Positions 43,139 through 63,859 of a stretch of DNA of 64,000 bases are shown here, piece by piece (within the stretch, counting starts at the first letter, position 1; every line of letters starts with the position of its first letter). The DNA comes from Paratrimastix pyriformis. Its lineage: Eukaryota; Preaxostyla; Paratrimastigidae. Both the position numbers and the translations under genes were made by a program. The stretch spans positions 31,001 through 95,000 of the forward strand of contig JAPMOS010000128.1 in assembly GCA_027972325.1 (NCBI GenBank), read 5' to 3'. The notes under the pieces are model-generated. The model did not search any database, had not been told where the DNA came from, and worked only from the letters and a program-made list of their open reading frames with translations.

Positions 43139-43831
43139 ATGACCCACGACAACAGACAAGACAAAGGACGGGGGGGTTGCGGAGAGGGACGAGGGGTGTT
43201 CCCCCTCCCGCAACGCCAGCAAGCAGAGGCGCGGAGGCCAACCATCATCAAAACAAACAGCAAGAAACAGCAAGAAACAGCAAGAAACAGCAAGAAACAG
43301 CAAGAAACCAACAAGAAACCAACAAGAAACCAACAAGAAACCAACAAGAAACCAATAAGAAAAAACGGGGGGGATGGAACAAAAAAAGGCGGAACGCAGA
43401 GCAAAAAGAGAGACATGGATGTGCCGCAGATGCAGCACGGACACCAACGAACGACACCAACGAACGACACCAACGAAAGACAACTCCTTCAAAAAACAAT
43501 AAAAATAATAATAGGTCTTGATGGTGTGGGCACTCCGCCGTCATGTACTGCACTCGCACTCACTGGCAACTGTTTACGTCTCAAGACAGGCACCTCAACG
43601 GCCGGAACGGGTCTCATCGTCGAGGATAACAGCGGCGCCGTTAACTTTGCCGTGAACACATCTGGCGCGTCATACTCCCGTGGGAATCACATCCTTGGTG
43701 GGTCGCTCACCGTTGGCGGAACGACCTCCGCGAGCTTGCTGGGTACTGATTCAACGGGTCTTGTCGTTGCCCGCACTGCTTCAAGCAACTCGGCGATAAA
43801 TACCTATGCCCTCCGCGCTGGTGACGAATAA
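43139..43831 (+). CDS. Orphan Thr/Ser/Gly-rich ORF with low-complexity Lys/Gln/Asn N-half
   Basis: Open for 230 codons from 43,139 (start not certain). The first half is built from a CAAGAAACAG/CAAGAAACC tandem repeat (43,255-43,365) and is low complexity. The second half (43,505-43,831) is complex sequence: GTSTAGTGLIVEDNSG, NFAVNTSGASYSRGNHI and TTSASLLGTDSTGLVVA, ending before a double TAA and an AGAAGA repeat. This style resembles beta-structured tail-fibre or adhesin repeats of phages and viruses; that is inference only. It has no introns and a T-richer codon choice than its neighbours. It could be a transferred fragment. Confidence 0.5.
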   Translation: MTHDNRQDKGRGGCGEGRGVFPLPQRQQAEARRPTIIKTNSKKQQETARNSKKQQETNKKPTRNQQETNKKPIRKNGGDGTKKGGTQSKKRDMDVPQMQHGHQRTTPTNDTNERQLLQKTIKIIIGLDGVGTPPSCTALALTGNCLRLKTGTSTAGTGLIVEDNSGAVNFAVNTSGASYSRGNHILGGSLTVGGTTSASLLGTDSTGLVVARTASSNSAINTYALRAGDE

Positions 43832-43902
43832 TAAAAGAAGAAGAAGAAGAAGAAGACGGAACAGGAACGGAGATCTCAGATGCGGCCAAAGCAACCTGCG
43901 CT

Positions 43903-47840
<3,938 letters not shown>

Positions 47841-47998
47841 TTCTTGCAAAAACCGAATCCGAAAAAAACCGAGTCTGGACCGCCCTCGGGCCCCTCGATG
47901 TGTGTCAAATTCAACGAGTCGTTGTCCGGGGCTGCCGACATCTTCCTCAAACTATGACGAGCTCTTTCTGTGTCTCCATGTACGCCGCTCCATCCCCT

Positions 47999-49695
47999 CT
48001 ATTTAGCAGTTGGGGCGGCGCTCCCCAGCTCGCGCATCAGCATATACATAAACTGGAGCCCCTCAAAATACGACTTGACCAGCACCCGCTCGTTGGAGGC
48101 ATGGCACCGGTTATCGTCGGCATCGAAGAACATCCCGCAGACTCCGTACACCGGAATGCCCGCATGGCGGAGGGCCTGGCCATCCGTCGCCCCGGCCGAG
48201 AGGAGCGGCAGCACGGGGACCCCGGACCACATAATGTTGGTGATCCGTTCGACGGGCCCCAGGACCGCCGGGTCGAGCGGGGACATGGGGGCCGGCAGGG
48301 GCTCGGCCAGGCGCCGGATGGCGATCTGGGGGTCGGCCAACACGGCCGCGATGGTGCGCTGGACCTCGTCGGGGTCGTCCTCAGGCAGCAGCCGGCAGTT
48401 GAGCGTGGCGCGGGCCAGCTGGGGCAGGGCGTTCTCGGCATGGCCGCCGCTGATCTGGGTGGCCGTGACGGTGGTCCGCAGCAGGGCGTTGTAGTATGGG
48501 GCTGCGCCCGCCACCAGGTCGGCCGCGGGCTGGTCGATGGGGCCCGGGGCAGCCAGCCGGGTCATGGCGGCACTCAGGGCAGGCACCTGCTCGAGGCGGG
48601 CCATCCGCTCCATGAACAGCCGCACGGAGTCGTTCAGTCGGACGGGGAACTGGTGCCCCGCCAGCTGGGCCAGGCCCACGGCCAGACGGTAGATGGCATT
48701 GTCCGGGGTGGGCAGTGAACTGTGGCCGCCCCGGCTGGTGACGGCCAGCTCGAGGCTCATGTAGACCTTCTCGCAGGTCTGTATGGTCTGGGCCAGGTTG
48801 TAGCCCATCTTGGCCTGGCCACTGCCCGCGTCTGGGGGGGGGGGGGGGGGCCAATCATCACGGGGCGAGGAGGAGATGAAGATCGGGTGAGTGCCGGTCA
48901 GAGGCGAGGAGGGGGCTGTTGTGGTGAGCGCGGAGCAAAGAGACTGATCGGTGCGGACAGGAAGGGTCTCAAATGACACCACAGAGCTGAGGATGACTCG
49001 CAAAAAAAATCCAAACACAGACAGGCACAGAGAGACACGCAAGTGAGTCGAGGCGTTCACACCCCGGGATCAGGTCCGGAGGGGCTGCTCCCCCAGTAGT
49101 GCGAGCAACCACACTGAAATCCGAAGGGTACGCCACACCAGCGGACCTCCGTTGATGCAGAACGCCGCCCGGATCTTGTCGGGGTGGTGGGCCAGCAGGT
49201 AGTTGACCCCGTTGCACTCGCCGGCCTCCTCATCCTCGGTCAGGGCCAGGATGAAGTCACGCCGGGGTTGGAAACCTCCCGCCGCAGCCGCAGGAAGTTG
49301 GCCGCCATCTCGGAGGCCTCGTTCTTGATGTCCTGCGTGCCCCGGCCGTAGAAATAGTCTGCTCCGCCCTCGGTGCGCTCGACAAACTGAAAGGGGTTCG
49401 TCTCCCAGTTGGAGGGATCGGCATCGACCACGTCCAAGTGGGCCAGGAACAGGACTGGGGCAAGACCCGAGTCGGTGGGTCCGCGAAGGCGTGCCACGAA
49501 ATTGGCCTTCTCGGGACGGCCCGGATGCCTGATGATTTCAACATCTTCTGTCGGCCAGCCATCGCGCAAGAAGCGTGCGGCAAGCATCTCGGCGGCTTTG
49601 ATGCTGCCATTTTTGTGGGTCGTATCGATTTCAATCAGTTCCCGAAAGATATCGCGGGCCTCGAGTTGGTGCGGATTGAGTGGTTGTGCGTACAT
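47999..49695 (-). CDS. M20-family metallopeptidase / acyl-amino-acid hydrolase, one frameshift
   Basis: Exon 1 is 49695-49147 and exon 2 is 48831-47999, joined G|AC across a 315-nt intron (GTCCG donor). Motifs: FLAHLDVVDAD (metal His and Asp), YGRGTQDIKN (bridging Asp), LTEDEEAGE (catalytic Glu), GGHSSLP (lid domain) and GMFFDADDNRCH (last metal His). The length of about 460 residues suits the M20 carboxypeptidase/aminoacylase group. Around 49,265 the frame shifts: restoring one G in the GGGG run would connect EVSNP to RRDFILALTEDEE and make the exon length fit the splice phase. That favours an assembly error over a dead gene. It has no signal peptide, so it is probably cytosolic. Confidence 0.87.
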
Positions 49696-50276
49696 GTCTC
49701 AAAGTAAAACGCTACCGAGAATTCGAGGGGAGATCAGCGAGAACACCAAACAAAACGCCGGACCGTGAGCTCGGTGTGTCGCCTGAGGCGCCTGTTGCCC
49801 ATGGTCGGAAGAACGCTGAAGGTGAGGGTGGCTCGTCTCGATTACGGAGTAAAGGAGTAACGGAGTAACGGAGAATGCCCGACGCGAATGCGCTTCCGGA
49901 GAGGGCAGATATTTGATTCTTCTCCGTCCGACCGAATGTAGCATAATTGGCGATGTTCCAAGCACCCACCATTCCAGCCCTCGGTGTGAAAAGGGGAGAG
50001 AAACGTATTATTGAGTCCACCAGGGGCGGCAGCGCCAAGCCCCCGGGGACCACAAGAATTTCACCAATCAACATCAACATCAACATGACTCCAATTCGCA
50101 AAAAAGATGAAGAAGGAAGAAAGAAAAATACCGCGGGACATCATTCACCTCATCCAGACAAGAAAAAAACCCGAACGAACAAAGAACAAGGAGAGTCTCC
50201 CGACCAACGATCGGGGAAGGCTCCCTTTGGGGGTTTGATATTCCTCACACTGCACCGCCGGGGGGATAGCCGCCGC
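49696..50276. other. Intergenic between M20 peptidase and GH39 genes
   Basis: No convincing gene or repeat apart from a short ACGGAGTAA-like duplication near 49,850-49,870. It should contain the peptidase promoter and the GH39 3' UTR. Confidence 0.5.
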
Positions 50277-51589
50277 TTAGCGGCGCATGGGAATGCGCAC
50301 GTGCCAGACGGCCTCCGGGGTCAGGGTGGCCTTGATCTGGATGTCGGCACCCACCCGGGCAGCTGCCAGGGAGGTCCACTGCAGCTCCGAGGCCCGGGCC
50401 AGGGTCGAGACCTGGGCGGCGGTCAGGTACTGGGGGGCACCCATGGCTGCAGGGGGATAGCCACAAGGACAGACAGGGGGAGATGGGGGGTGAGTGTGTG
50501 CGTGAGGGGCAGTGGGCAGGTACTGGGGGGCACCCATGGCTGCAGGGACAGGGTGGGTGGGGGTGATAGAGGAAGGGTGTTGGATGAGGGAGAGCAGGGA
50601 CTGGGGGCGCGCCCAGGGAGGGGGATGGGGGTGGAGGCGAGGGGATTGGAAGAAGGGGCATGGAATGGGGGGGGGGGAGGGTGGCATGGTGGTGGGTGGT
50701 GGGGGGGCAAGGGGGGGGACTCGCGTGGGTGCATGGTGGGCGGTGGTGGAGACGGGGCAGGCAGCGGGGCAGCGGGGGGCGTGGATCGATGGCGCGCACC
50801 TGGACGTTGTCCCCGGCCATCCGGGAGGCGACCCCGGCAATGGTCACCTGTGTGGGGGCCAGGGGGGTGCGGGTGGGGCGACAGTGAGGATGGAGGGGCC
50901 GGATGGAGGGCGGGAAGGTAAATGTCATGATGATGGACTTGATCCGCCCCGTGCTGATGGTGCAAAATGCCGATGCCCGTATGGTGATGATGATTGATTG
51001 GATGATGATGATGATGATGGTTGGATGAATGATGATGATTGGATGATGATGATTGGATGATGCCGATCGCCTCCTGGTGGTGCCCATGGTTGGGCTGAGG
51101 GCACAGGGGGGGGGGGGGGGCGGAGAGGCATATCCGGGTGGGCATATATCCGGGTGGGCATATAGGCATATCCGGGTGGGCATATCCGGGGGCATATCCG
51201 GGGGCATATCCGGGGGCATATCCGGGGGCATATATCCGGGTGGGCATATCCGGGTGGGCATATCCGGGGGCATATCCGATCCGGGTGGGCACGGACCGTG
51301 ACTGCCTCGGGCGCAATGGGGCTGCCGATGACCTGGTGGTTGTACAGCACCAGATCAATGTCGGCCGACCCGTTGGCCGCCTGGACGGCGAACATCTGCA
51401 GGGTGGGGCTGGCGGGCCCGCTGGTGGTCACTTGCAGCTCCTTGTCACCGAGCTGGTGCAGGATCTGGTAGGCCCGGTAGCTGGGCTTGGGAATGCCGTG
51501 CATGTTGAGAAGGCCCCAGCCGTCGCCCTAATGGGAGTGGAAGTGGTGGGAGTGGCGGTGATGATGATGATGATGATCGGATGATGATC

Positions 51590-51678
<89 letters not shown>

Positions 51679-54600
51679 GGATGACGAGGACGATGGCGAT
51701 GATTAGATGATGATTAGATGAGGATTAGATGGTTGGATGATGGTGCAGGATCTGGTAGGCCCGATAGCTGGGCTTGGGGATGCCGTGCATGTTGAGAAGG
51801 CCCCAGCCGTCGCCCTGTGGGGATGGTTGTGGTGGTGATGGTGATGCTGTCTGGATGATGTTGATGAGATGGTTTATGATTTATGGTGATCGTATGATGA
51901 TGCTGATTGGATGCTGATTGGATGATGGTGATCTGCGATGATGAATAATGGTGATGATGGTGCTGATGACGGTGTGTGGGGTGTGTGAGGTGCGGGCCTT
52001 GAGGAAGGGCTGGGACTCGAGGCCGCCCTCCTCGAAGAGGTCCGAGAAGGTCCACCAGGAGAAGACCTCCAGCAGGCCCCGCACATCGTACACGTTCTGC
52101 AACAGACACACAGACACACACACAGACACACAGATTTCGATGATGATGATGATTGGAGGATGATTGGATGCTTGGATGACACAGAATGACAAAAAGGATG
52201 AGCAAGGTCTCCACCAGCAGGCCCCGCACATCGTACACGTTCTGCAACAGACACACAGACACACAGACACACAGAATGACAGAAAGGACGAGCAAGGTTC
52301 CACCTCCAGCAGGCCCCCACACAATTTCCAAAAAGGTCTGAGCCAGGAGAACGTTATCTGCATAAGGCGGGGGGGGCCGCTGTGGGGGCCGCTGTGGTGA
52401 GTAGGGGGTGGGGTCCGGACCTGCATGATGAAGGCAGCTGCGAAGGGGCGGTCGTGGTACGAGGGGGTGAAGTAGAGCCCGTCGTTGAACTCTGTGGGGG
52501 GGGAGGGCAGGCGGAAGGCAGGACCACAGGGTGGTTGTGTGAGATGATGATGATGATGATGATTGGATGATGATGGTGATGATGCTGATTGGGTGATGGT
52601 GATGATGATGATTGGATGATGATGACGATGATGGTGATGGTGATGATGGTGATGATGGTGATGATGCTGATTGGGCGATGATGGTGATGGTGATGATGGT
52701 GACATCCTGACACATACTGACACATCCGACACATGTCCCGCCGAACAGACACAAGACACACACACGACACAGACAAGACACACAAGACACACACACGACA
52801 CAGACAAGACACACAAGACACACACACGACACAGACAAGACACAGACAAGACACATGACAAGACACATGACAAGACACATGACAAGACACATGACAAGAC
52901 ACATGACAAGACACAGACAAGACACATGACAAGACACATGACAAGACACATGACAAGACACATGACAAGACACATGACAAGACACAGACAAGACACATGA
53001 CAAGACACATGACAAGACACATGACAAGACACAGACAAGACACATGACAAGACACATGACAAGACACATGACAAGACACATGACAAGACACATGACAAGA
53101 CACATGACAAGACACAGACAAGACACATGACAAGACACATGACACACACAGACAAGACACATGACAAGACACATGACAAGACACATGACAAGACACATGA
53201 CAAGACACATGACAAGACACAGACAAGACACATGACAAGACACATGACACACACAGACAAGACACATGACAAGACACATGACAAGACACATGACAAGACA
53301 CATGACAAGACACATGACAAGACACAGACAAGACACATGACAAGACACATGACACACACAGACAAGACACATGACAAGACACATGACAAGACACATGACA
53401 AGACACATGACAAGACACATGACAAGACACATGACAAGACACATGACAAGACACATGACAAGACACATGACAAGACACATGACACACACACGGCACGACA
53501 CAGACACGCATAGCCACATCACGGACCGGTGTAGAAGACGGGCGGCCCACCCACATGGCAGACGCATGACAGCCACACAGCCACACATAGCCACATCACG
53601 GACCGGTGTAGAAGACGGGCAGCCCGCCGGCCTGGGCGCGTGCCTTGAGGACAACCTGCTTCATGATATCCCGCCGGACAGACTCATACTGACACATACT
53701 GACACATACTGACACATACTGACACCTACTGACACCTACTGACACCTACTGACACCTACTGACACCTACTGACACCTACTGACACCTACTGACACCTACT
53801 GACACCTACTGACACCTACTGACACCTACTGACACCTACTGACCCATATCCGCCGGACAGACACACGACACTCGCAGGCACACACACATGACACACATGA
53901 CACACATCACACACATGACGCGCATGACACACAGACACGACACACGACACAAAGACACACATAGTCACATCACGGACCGGTGTAGAAGACGGGCAGCCCG
54001 CCGGCCTGGGCGCGTGCCTTGAGGACAACCTGCTTCATGATATCCCGCCGGACAGACTCATACTGACACATACTGACACATACTGACATATACTGACACA
54101 TACAGACACATACAGACACATACAGACACATACAGACACATACAGACACCTACTGACACATACTGACACATACTGACACCGACTGACACATACTGACACA
54201 TACTGACACATACGACACATGTCTCGCCGGACAGACACACGACACTCGCAGGCACACACACACGACACTCGCAGGCACACACAGATGACACACAGATGAC
54301 ACACAGATGACACACAGATGACACACAGATGACACACAGATGACACAGATGACACAGATGACACACACATAGTCACACCACGGACCGGTGTAGAAGACGG
54401 GCAGCCCGCCGGCCTGGGCGCGTGCCTTGAGGACAACCTGCTTCATGATATCCCGCCGGACAGACTCATACTGACACATACTGACACATACTGACATATA
54501 CTGACACATACAGACACATACAGACACATACAGACACATACAGACACATACAGACACATACAGACACATACTGACACCGACTGACACATACTGACACATA

Positions 54601-54968
54601 CTGACACATACGACACATGTCTCGCCGGACAGACACACGACACTCGCAGGCACACACACACACACTCGCAGGCACACACAGATGACACACAGATGACACA
54701 CAGATGACACACAGATGACACACAGATGACACAGATGACACAGATGACACACACATAGTCACATCACGGACCGGTGTAGAAGACGGGGAGCCCGCCGGCC
54801 TGGGCGCGTGCCTTGAGGACGACCTGCTTCATGATATCCCGCCGGACGGGCTCCACGTCGGTCGGGTACTCGTGGGTCGACACAAAGTCCAGTGGGAAGT
54901 TGTGCTGCTGCGCGTAGGCCACGGTCTCTGCGATCCAGGCAGTCTGGCAGGTCGCAGGGCCGCCTGGG

Positions 54969-55036
<68 letters not shown>

Positions 55037-55157
55037 GGATGATGATGATGATGATGATGAGGATGATGGATGCATGAAGATGATGATTGGATGATGATGG
55101 TGATGATGGTGATGATTGGATGATGATGGTGATGATGATGATGATGATGATGATGAT

Positions 55158-55193
<36 letters not shown>

Positions 55194-55236
55194 GGATGAT
55201 TGAAACATGGGACGATGTGGAAAGGCTGATGATGAT

Positions 55237-55272
<36 letters not shown>

Positions 55273-55377
55273 GGATGATGATGATTGGATGATGATGATT
55301 GGATGATGATGATTGGATGATGATGATTGGATGATGATGATGATGATTGGATGATTGGATGAGATGATTGGATGATG

Positions 55378-55456
<79 letters not shown>

Positions 55457-56936
55457 GGGAGATGATGATTGGGAGATGATGATGATGATGATGATGATGA
55501 TTGGATGATGATGATGACTGGATGATGATGATGATGATTGGATAATGATGGTAATGAGGGTAATGAAGATGATGATGATGGCAATGATGGTGATGGTAAT
55601 GATGGTAATGATGATTGGATGATGATGATTGGATGATGATGATTGGATGATGATGATTGGATGATGATGATTGGATGATGATGATTGGATGATGATGATT
55701 GGATGATGATGATTGGATGATGATGATTGGATGATGATGATGATGATGGTGCTGCTGCTGCTGCTGATGCTTGGCGGACCGACGGGGATGCGGGTATCGA
55801 CGCCCTTGATGGTGCGCACGGTGTTCTCAAGCAGCTCAAAGTACTGCGCCTGCGTCCCCGTGAAGAAGCCGCAGTTCTGCCAAGGGGACGGAGTGGGGGG
55901 GGGGGGATGATGACATGGGGAATGATGACATGGGGATGATGACGTGAAGAAGCCGCAGTTCTGCCAAGGGGACGGAGGGGGGGGGGATGATGACATGGGG
56001 ATGTTGACATGGGGATGACATGGGGATGATGACATGGGGATGATGACATGGGGGATGAATGGAAGACCGCAAAGGGGACGGAGTGGGGGGATGGACATGG
56101 AATGATGACATGGGGAATGGGGATGGTGGGGGTGGGGATGGGGAATGGGGATGCAGACCGGCTCGTTCCACACCTCGAAGAACCTGGTCGAAGAAGACGG
56201 GGGGGGGGGGAGGGTGGTGGTGGTGGTGGTGGAGGGGGAGAGGACGCAAACCAACCAAAGAGAGAATGACCGGGGATGGACCATCGAATGGGGCAATGAG
56301 ACCCTGCATGAACTGCCGGATAAAGTCGTTCCACTGGGCGTACGACTGTCGAAAACCAACACATACAGAAAAAAAATGGTTCCAAAGTGTTTGGTGATGA
56401 TGATGACCTTGGGAGGGGTGATGTTGCCCTTGTAGTGGAAAATGGTGTCCTTGCCGCTGGCCAGAGCTTCGGGCACTACGAAAGAAAAATGAGCAAATGA
56501 ACCCCCCCCCGAAGTACCGGCGGCACGGACTGAAGGACAGCTCGACAATGGGGCGCATGTCAATGGAGCGCAGGAAATCGAAGACACTGAAGACATTGTA
56601 AAGGGAGAGTTGCAGCGTGCCATTCTCGGTGACACTGAGGAGAACGCTCATGTCGTCATCGAACAGTCCGTGGAACCGAACCATCTTGAAGCCGAGCTCG
56701 TCGTGTGCCTTCTTCATCTGTTCGCGCCAGTCTGCACGGAGGGCCCTAAAGAGTGGGGGCGGAAAATGGAAGATTGATATAACGGCAAAATGAAGGGAAA
56801 ATCCAGACATCAGAGCATGGCAGGAACCGACACAATTTTCGTAGTAATGCGGAAATTCACCAACAACGGTGGGCGTGACCACAAATTCAGCAGCGGTCGC
56901 AAGTGCGACCAAACCCAGCAGGAGAAGCGTCCGCAT
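50277..56936 (-). CDS. Secreted GH39 glycosidase (beta-xylosidase/iduronidase-like)
   Basis: Signal peptide MRTLLLLGLVALATA, then a GH39 (beta/alpha)8 enzyme. Exons: 56936-56809, 56745-56531, 56475-56408, 56345-56282, 56183-56159, 55876-55780, 54963-54772, 52491-52421, 52096-51998, 51527-51297, about 50847-50785 and 50446-50277. Motifs: VELSFMPEALASG (joined across intron 2), FFEVWNEP (acid/base Glu), VDTRIPVGGPAT, DFVSTHEYPTD, VFYTEFNDGLYF (nucleophile Glu, its codon split by intron 7), SWWTFSDLFEEGG and GLLNMHGIPKPSYRAY. Intron 9 begins GC, not GT. Junctions 4/5 and 11/12 do not fit phase cleanly, so a short exon or a few bases may be missing. It probably cleaves xylosidic or glycosaminoglycan-like bonds outside the cell. 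Confidence 0.87.
50519..50547 (-). repeat. Duplicated start of GH39 exon 12 with its splice acceptor
   Basis: The acceptor CTGCAG plus the first ~20 coding bases of exon 12 (MGAPQYL) recur here, about 90 bp upstream in transcript sense of the genuine exon start at 50,446. Confidence 0.8.
51117..51292. repeat. CATATCCGGGTGGG / CATATCCGGGGG minisatellite
   Basis: A 12-14 bp unit directly beside the donor of GH39 exon 10. Confidence 0.95.
51555..51820. repeat. (GAT)n satellite and duplicated start of GH39 exon 10
   Basis: GAT repeat at 51,555-51,690, followed at 51,741-51,820 by a copy of the acceptor and first ~75 coding bases of exon 10 (GDGWGLLNMHGIPKPSYRAY) with three or so substitutions. 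The genuine exon starts at 51,527. Confidence 0.88.
52205..52330 (-). repeat. Duplicated pieces of GH39 exon 9 start with acceptor and CACACAGA tail
   Basis: TTGCAG plus NVYDVRGLL coding bases recur at about 52,212-52,247, and a shorter GGCCTGCTGGAGGT piece at 52,295-52,315, upstream of the genuine exon 9 (52,096). The ACACAGACAC run next to the acceptor is copied as well. Confidence 0.85.
52735..53500. repeat. ACACATGACAAG satellite
   Basis: About 12-bp unit ACACATGACAAG with ACACAGACAAG interruptions in higher-order blocks of roughly 110-125 bp, inside GH39 intron 7. Confidence 0.95.
53517..54472 (-). repeat. Three tandem copies (plus a stub) of GH39 exon 7 end with its splice donor
   Basis: The last ~75 coding bases of exon 7 (RRDIMKQVVLKARAQAGG...VFYT) plus donor GTCCGTGATG recur at 53,594-53,690, 53,969-54,060 and 54,378-54,470, with a stub at 53,517-53,550. 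They are spaced by TACTGACACC/TACTGACACA and ACACAGATGAC satellites. The genuine end is at 54,772. The three share a C>A change making QVV from GTT and read SVRRD instead of PVRRD at their start. Confidence 0.9.
54966..55760. repeat. (GAT)n / GATTGGATGAT satellite
   Basis: Almost uninterrupted GAT-type repeat filling GH39 intron 6. Confidence 0.97.
55940..56150. repeat. Duplicated start of GH39 exon 6 and GATGACATGGGG satellite
   Basis: The exon 6 start (NCGFFT) with its CCCCTTGGCAG acceptor recurs at about 55,943-55,975, and a stub near 56,065-56,080, embedded in GATGACATGGGGAT repeats in intron 5. Confidence 0.85.
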
Positions 56937-57198
56937 CTTCTTGCCGAATCGAGGCGGATGAACCGAGGTGGATTCAGCCGAGTCGGCCGTTTCGACACCC
57001 CGGCTCCTCGTATTCTCCTGTGGCGCTGGTCAACCAAAGTGGACCACTTTACGACCGGTTCAGTTTGAAAATTCACGTACGCTTTCGGAAATGTGGCAAA
57101 GGATCATACACGCTCGTGGACCCGGTTATTCCGCGTGAGCTGGCACAAAGGGACTCGCCCCCTCATCTTTTTCGGTGCACATCGTTGTGTACACTTGG

Positions 57199-57500
57199 TC
57201 AGACCTGGTGTGTATGGGGGAGAGTTCCACGTTTTTCACGCATTAAATCGACCAGTCTTCGCGGCACCTCTCCCGCGAGTTGCCTGCCCGGCAGCACCTC
57301 ATTCCATGATATGGCGCACATGTTCGGTGCCGACCCGACCAGTTCAAACCGCGGGATGAACTCCTCCAGGGGGCACGCATCCCGGTCTCTGGGAGGCGAG
57401 ATGAGGGCCAGACATCGGAGGGCGGGACAGGCCAAGTAGAAGCCTCACTAAAAGGCACACACATTCGAGAGGAACTCCACAAAACCCCCATCTGATCAAA
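57199..57500 (-). pseudogene. F-box/LRR family relic (C-terminal piece)
   Basis: Reads CPALRCLALI, then CPLEEFIPRFELVGSAPNMCAISWNE and a Leu/Arg-rich end, matching the family C-terminus (CPLLEDLQ...FELVGAVPNLRRIS). Only the last ~75 residues exist and no upstream LRRs are present. It lies between the GH39 and coiled-coil genes. Confidence 0.7.
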
Positions 57501-58019
57501 CCCTCATCGTCATCTGGCACCCCTGGGCCAGGGCATCCGGGACCATACAATCGTCTTTGTCTTTGCGAGGAGGGAGGTCAGAGAGAGGGAAGGGGGGGGG
57601 GGGGGGAAGCGAGAGGAAGTCGAGGGGGAAGGTCCTCACCCCCTCGGAATGCCGAGCATGCGAGGTGATGGGATGGGAGGTGATGGATGGGGGTGCCAAC
57701 ACCCGATTGGATGAACAAAAGAAGGGACGAGAACGAGAAACGGGAGTGGTTGTTGTTGTTGGGGGGGGGGGGGGGGGGGGAGGAGGGGGGTAGGGGGATG
57801 AGGAGCAGGTGAGCTGGAGTGGGGGGGGGGGAGGAGGAGGCGGGGCTAATGACACACACAACGTAGGCTGGAGGGTATAACGCCTGGGGTGTGAGCGGCC
57901 GACGGGGTCCCCCCCGTGCCGCCCATCAAAAATCATCTCCAAACCACGCACGCATCGATGGCCCCGTCGGGGGGGATGGGCTGCTGGATCAGAGGGAGGG
58001 GGGCGCGGGGCCGACGACA
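57501..58019. other. G-run-rich intergenic stretch
   Basis: Several long G runs (about 57,585-57,605, 57,759-57,780, 57,815-57,830) and no credible gene. It forms the 3' flank of the coiled-coil gene. Confidence 0.55.
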
Positions 58020-63490
<5,471 letters not shown>

Positions 63491-63859
63491 CTGGAAACGC
63501 AAGAAAAAAAGAGGTTCTCAGTCCCCAAAAATCCAAAGAAAAAAGGCGAACCGAAAAAACGGTAGTGTGAGTTTCCCGGGCGTTGATTCCTAAGCTCGTT
63601 TTTTGAACTTCGGCCGTTTTGCCTGTTTGTGTGCATTTCGCCCTTCGATGCAAAGGTCTGTGAGCAGCATTCGTGTGGGAATGTTCTAATTTTCTGGGCA
63701 AAGCTATCCCGACCTCGAACATCTGATGCAGCAAGCATCGCTCTTTGTAAACCCCAATCAGGCACCGATGGCTGCCGAGGGTCCGTGCGGTTCTCGTCGC
63801 ACCACTCCTTTGCAACGCTTTTTTCGATAGCCACGCAACCTGCTGTGGCCGCCCCCATC
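63491..63859. other. Intergenic, 5' flank of coiled-coil gene
   Basis: No gene supported. A minus-strand frame crosses it but has no family-like sequence. It probably holds divergent promoters. Confidence 0.45.

Noticed and set aside
52735-54760. Regularly spaced repeats resembling a CRISPR array
   Set aside because: Units are contiguous 9-12 bp satellites with no unique spacers, in a eukaryotic intron.
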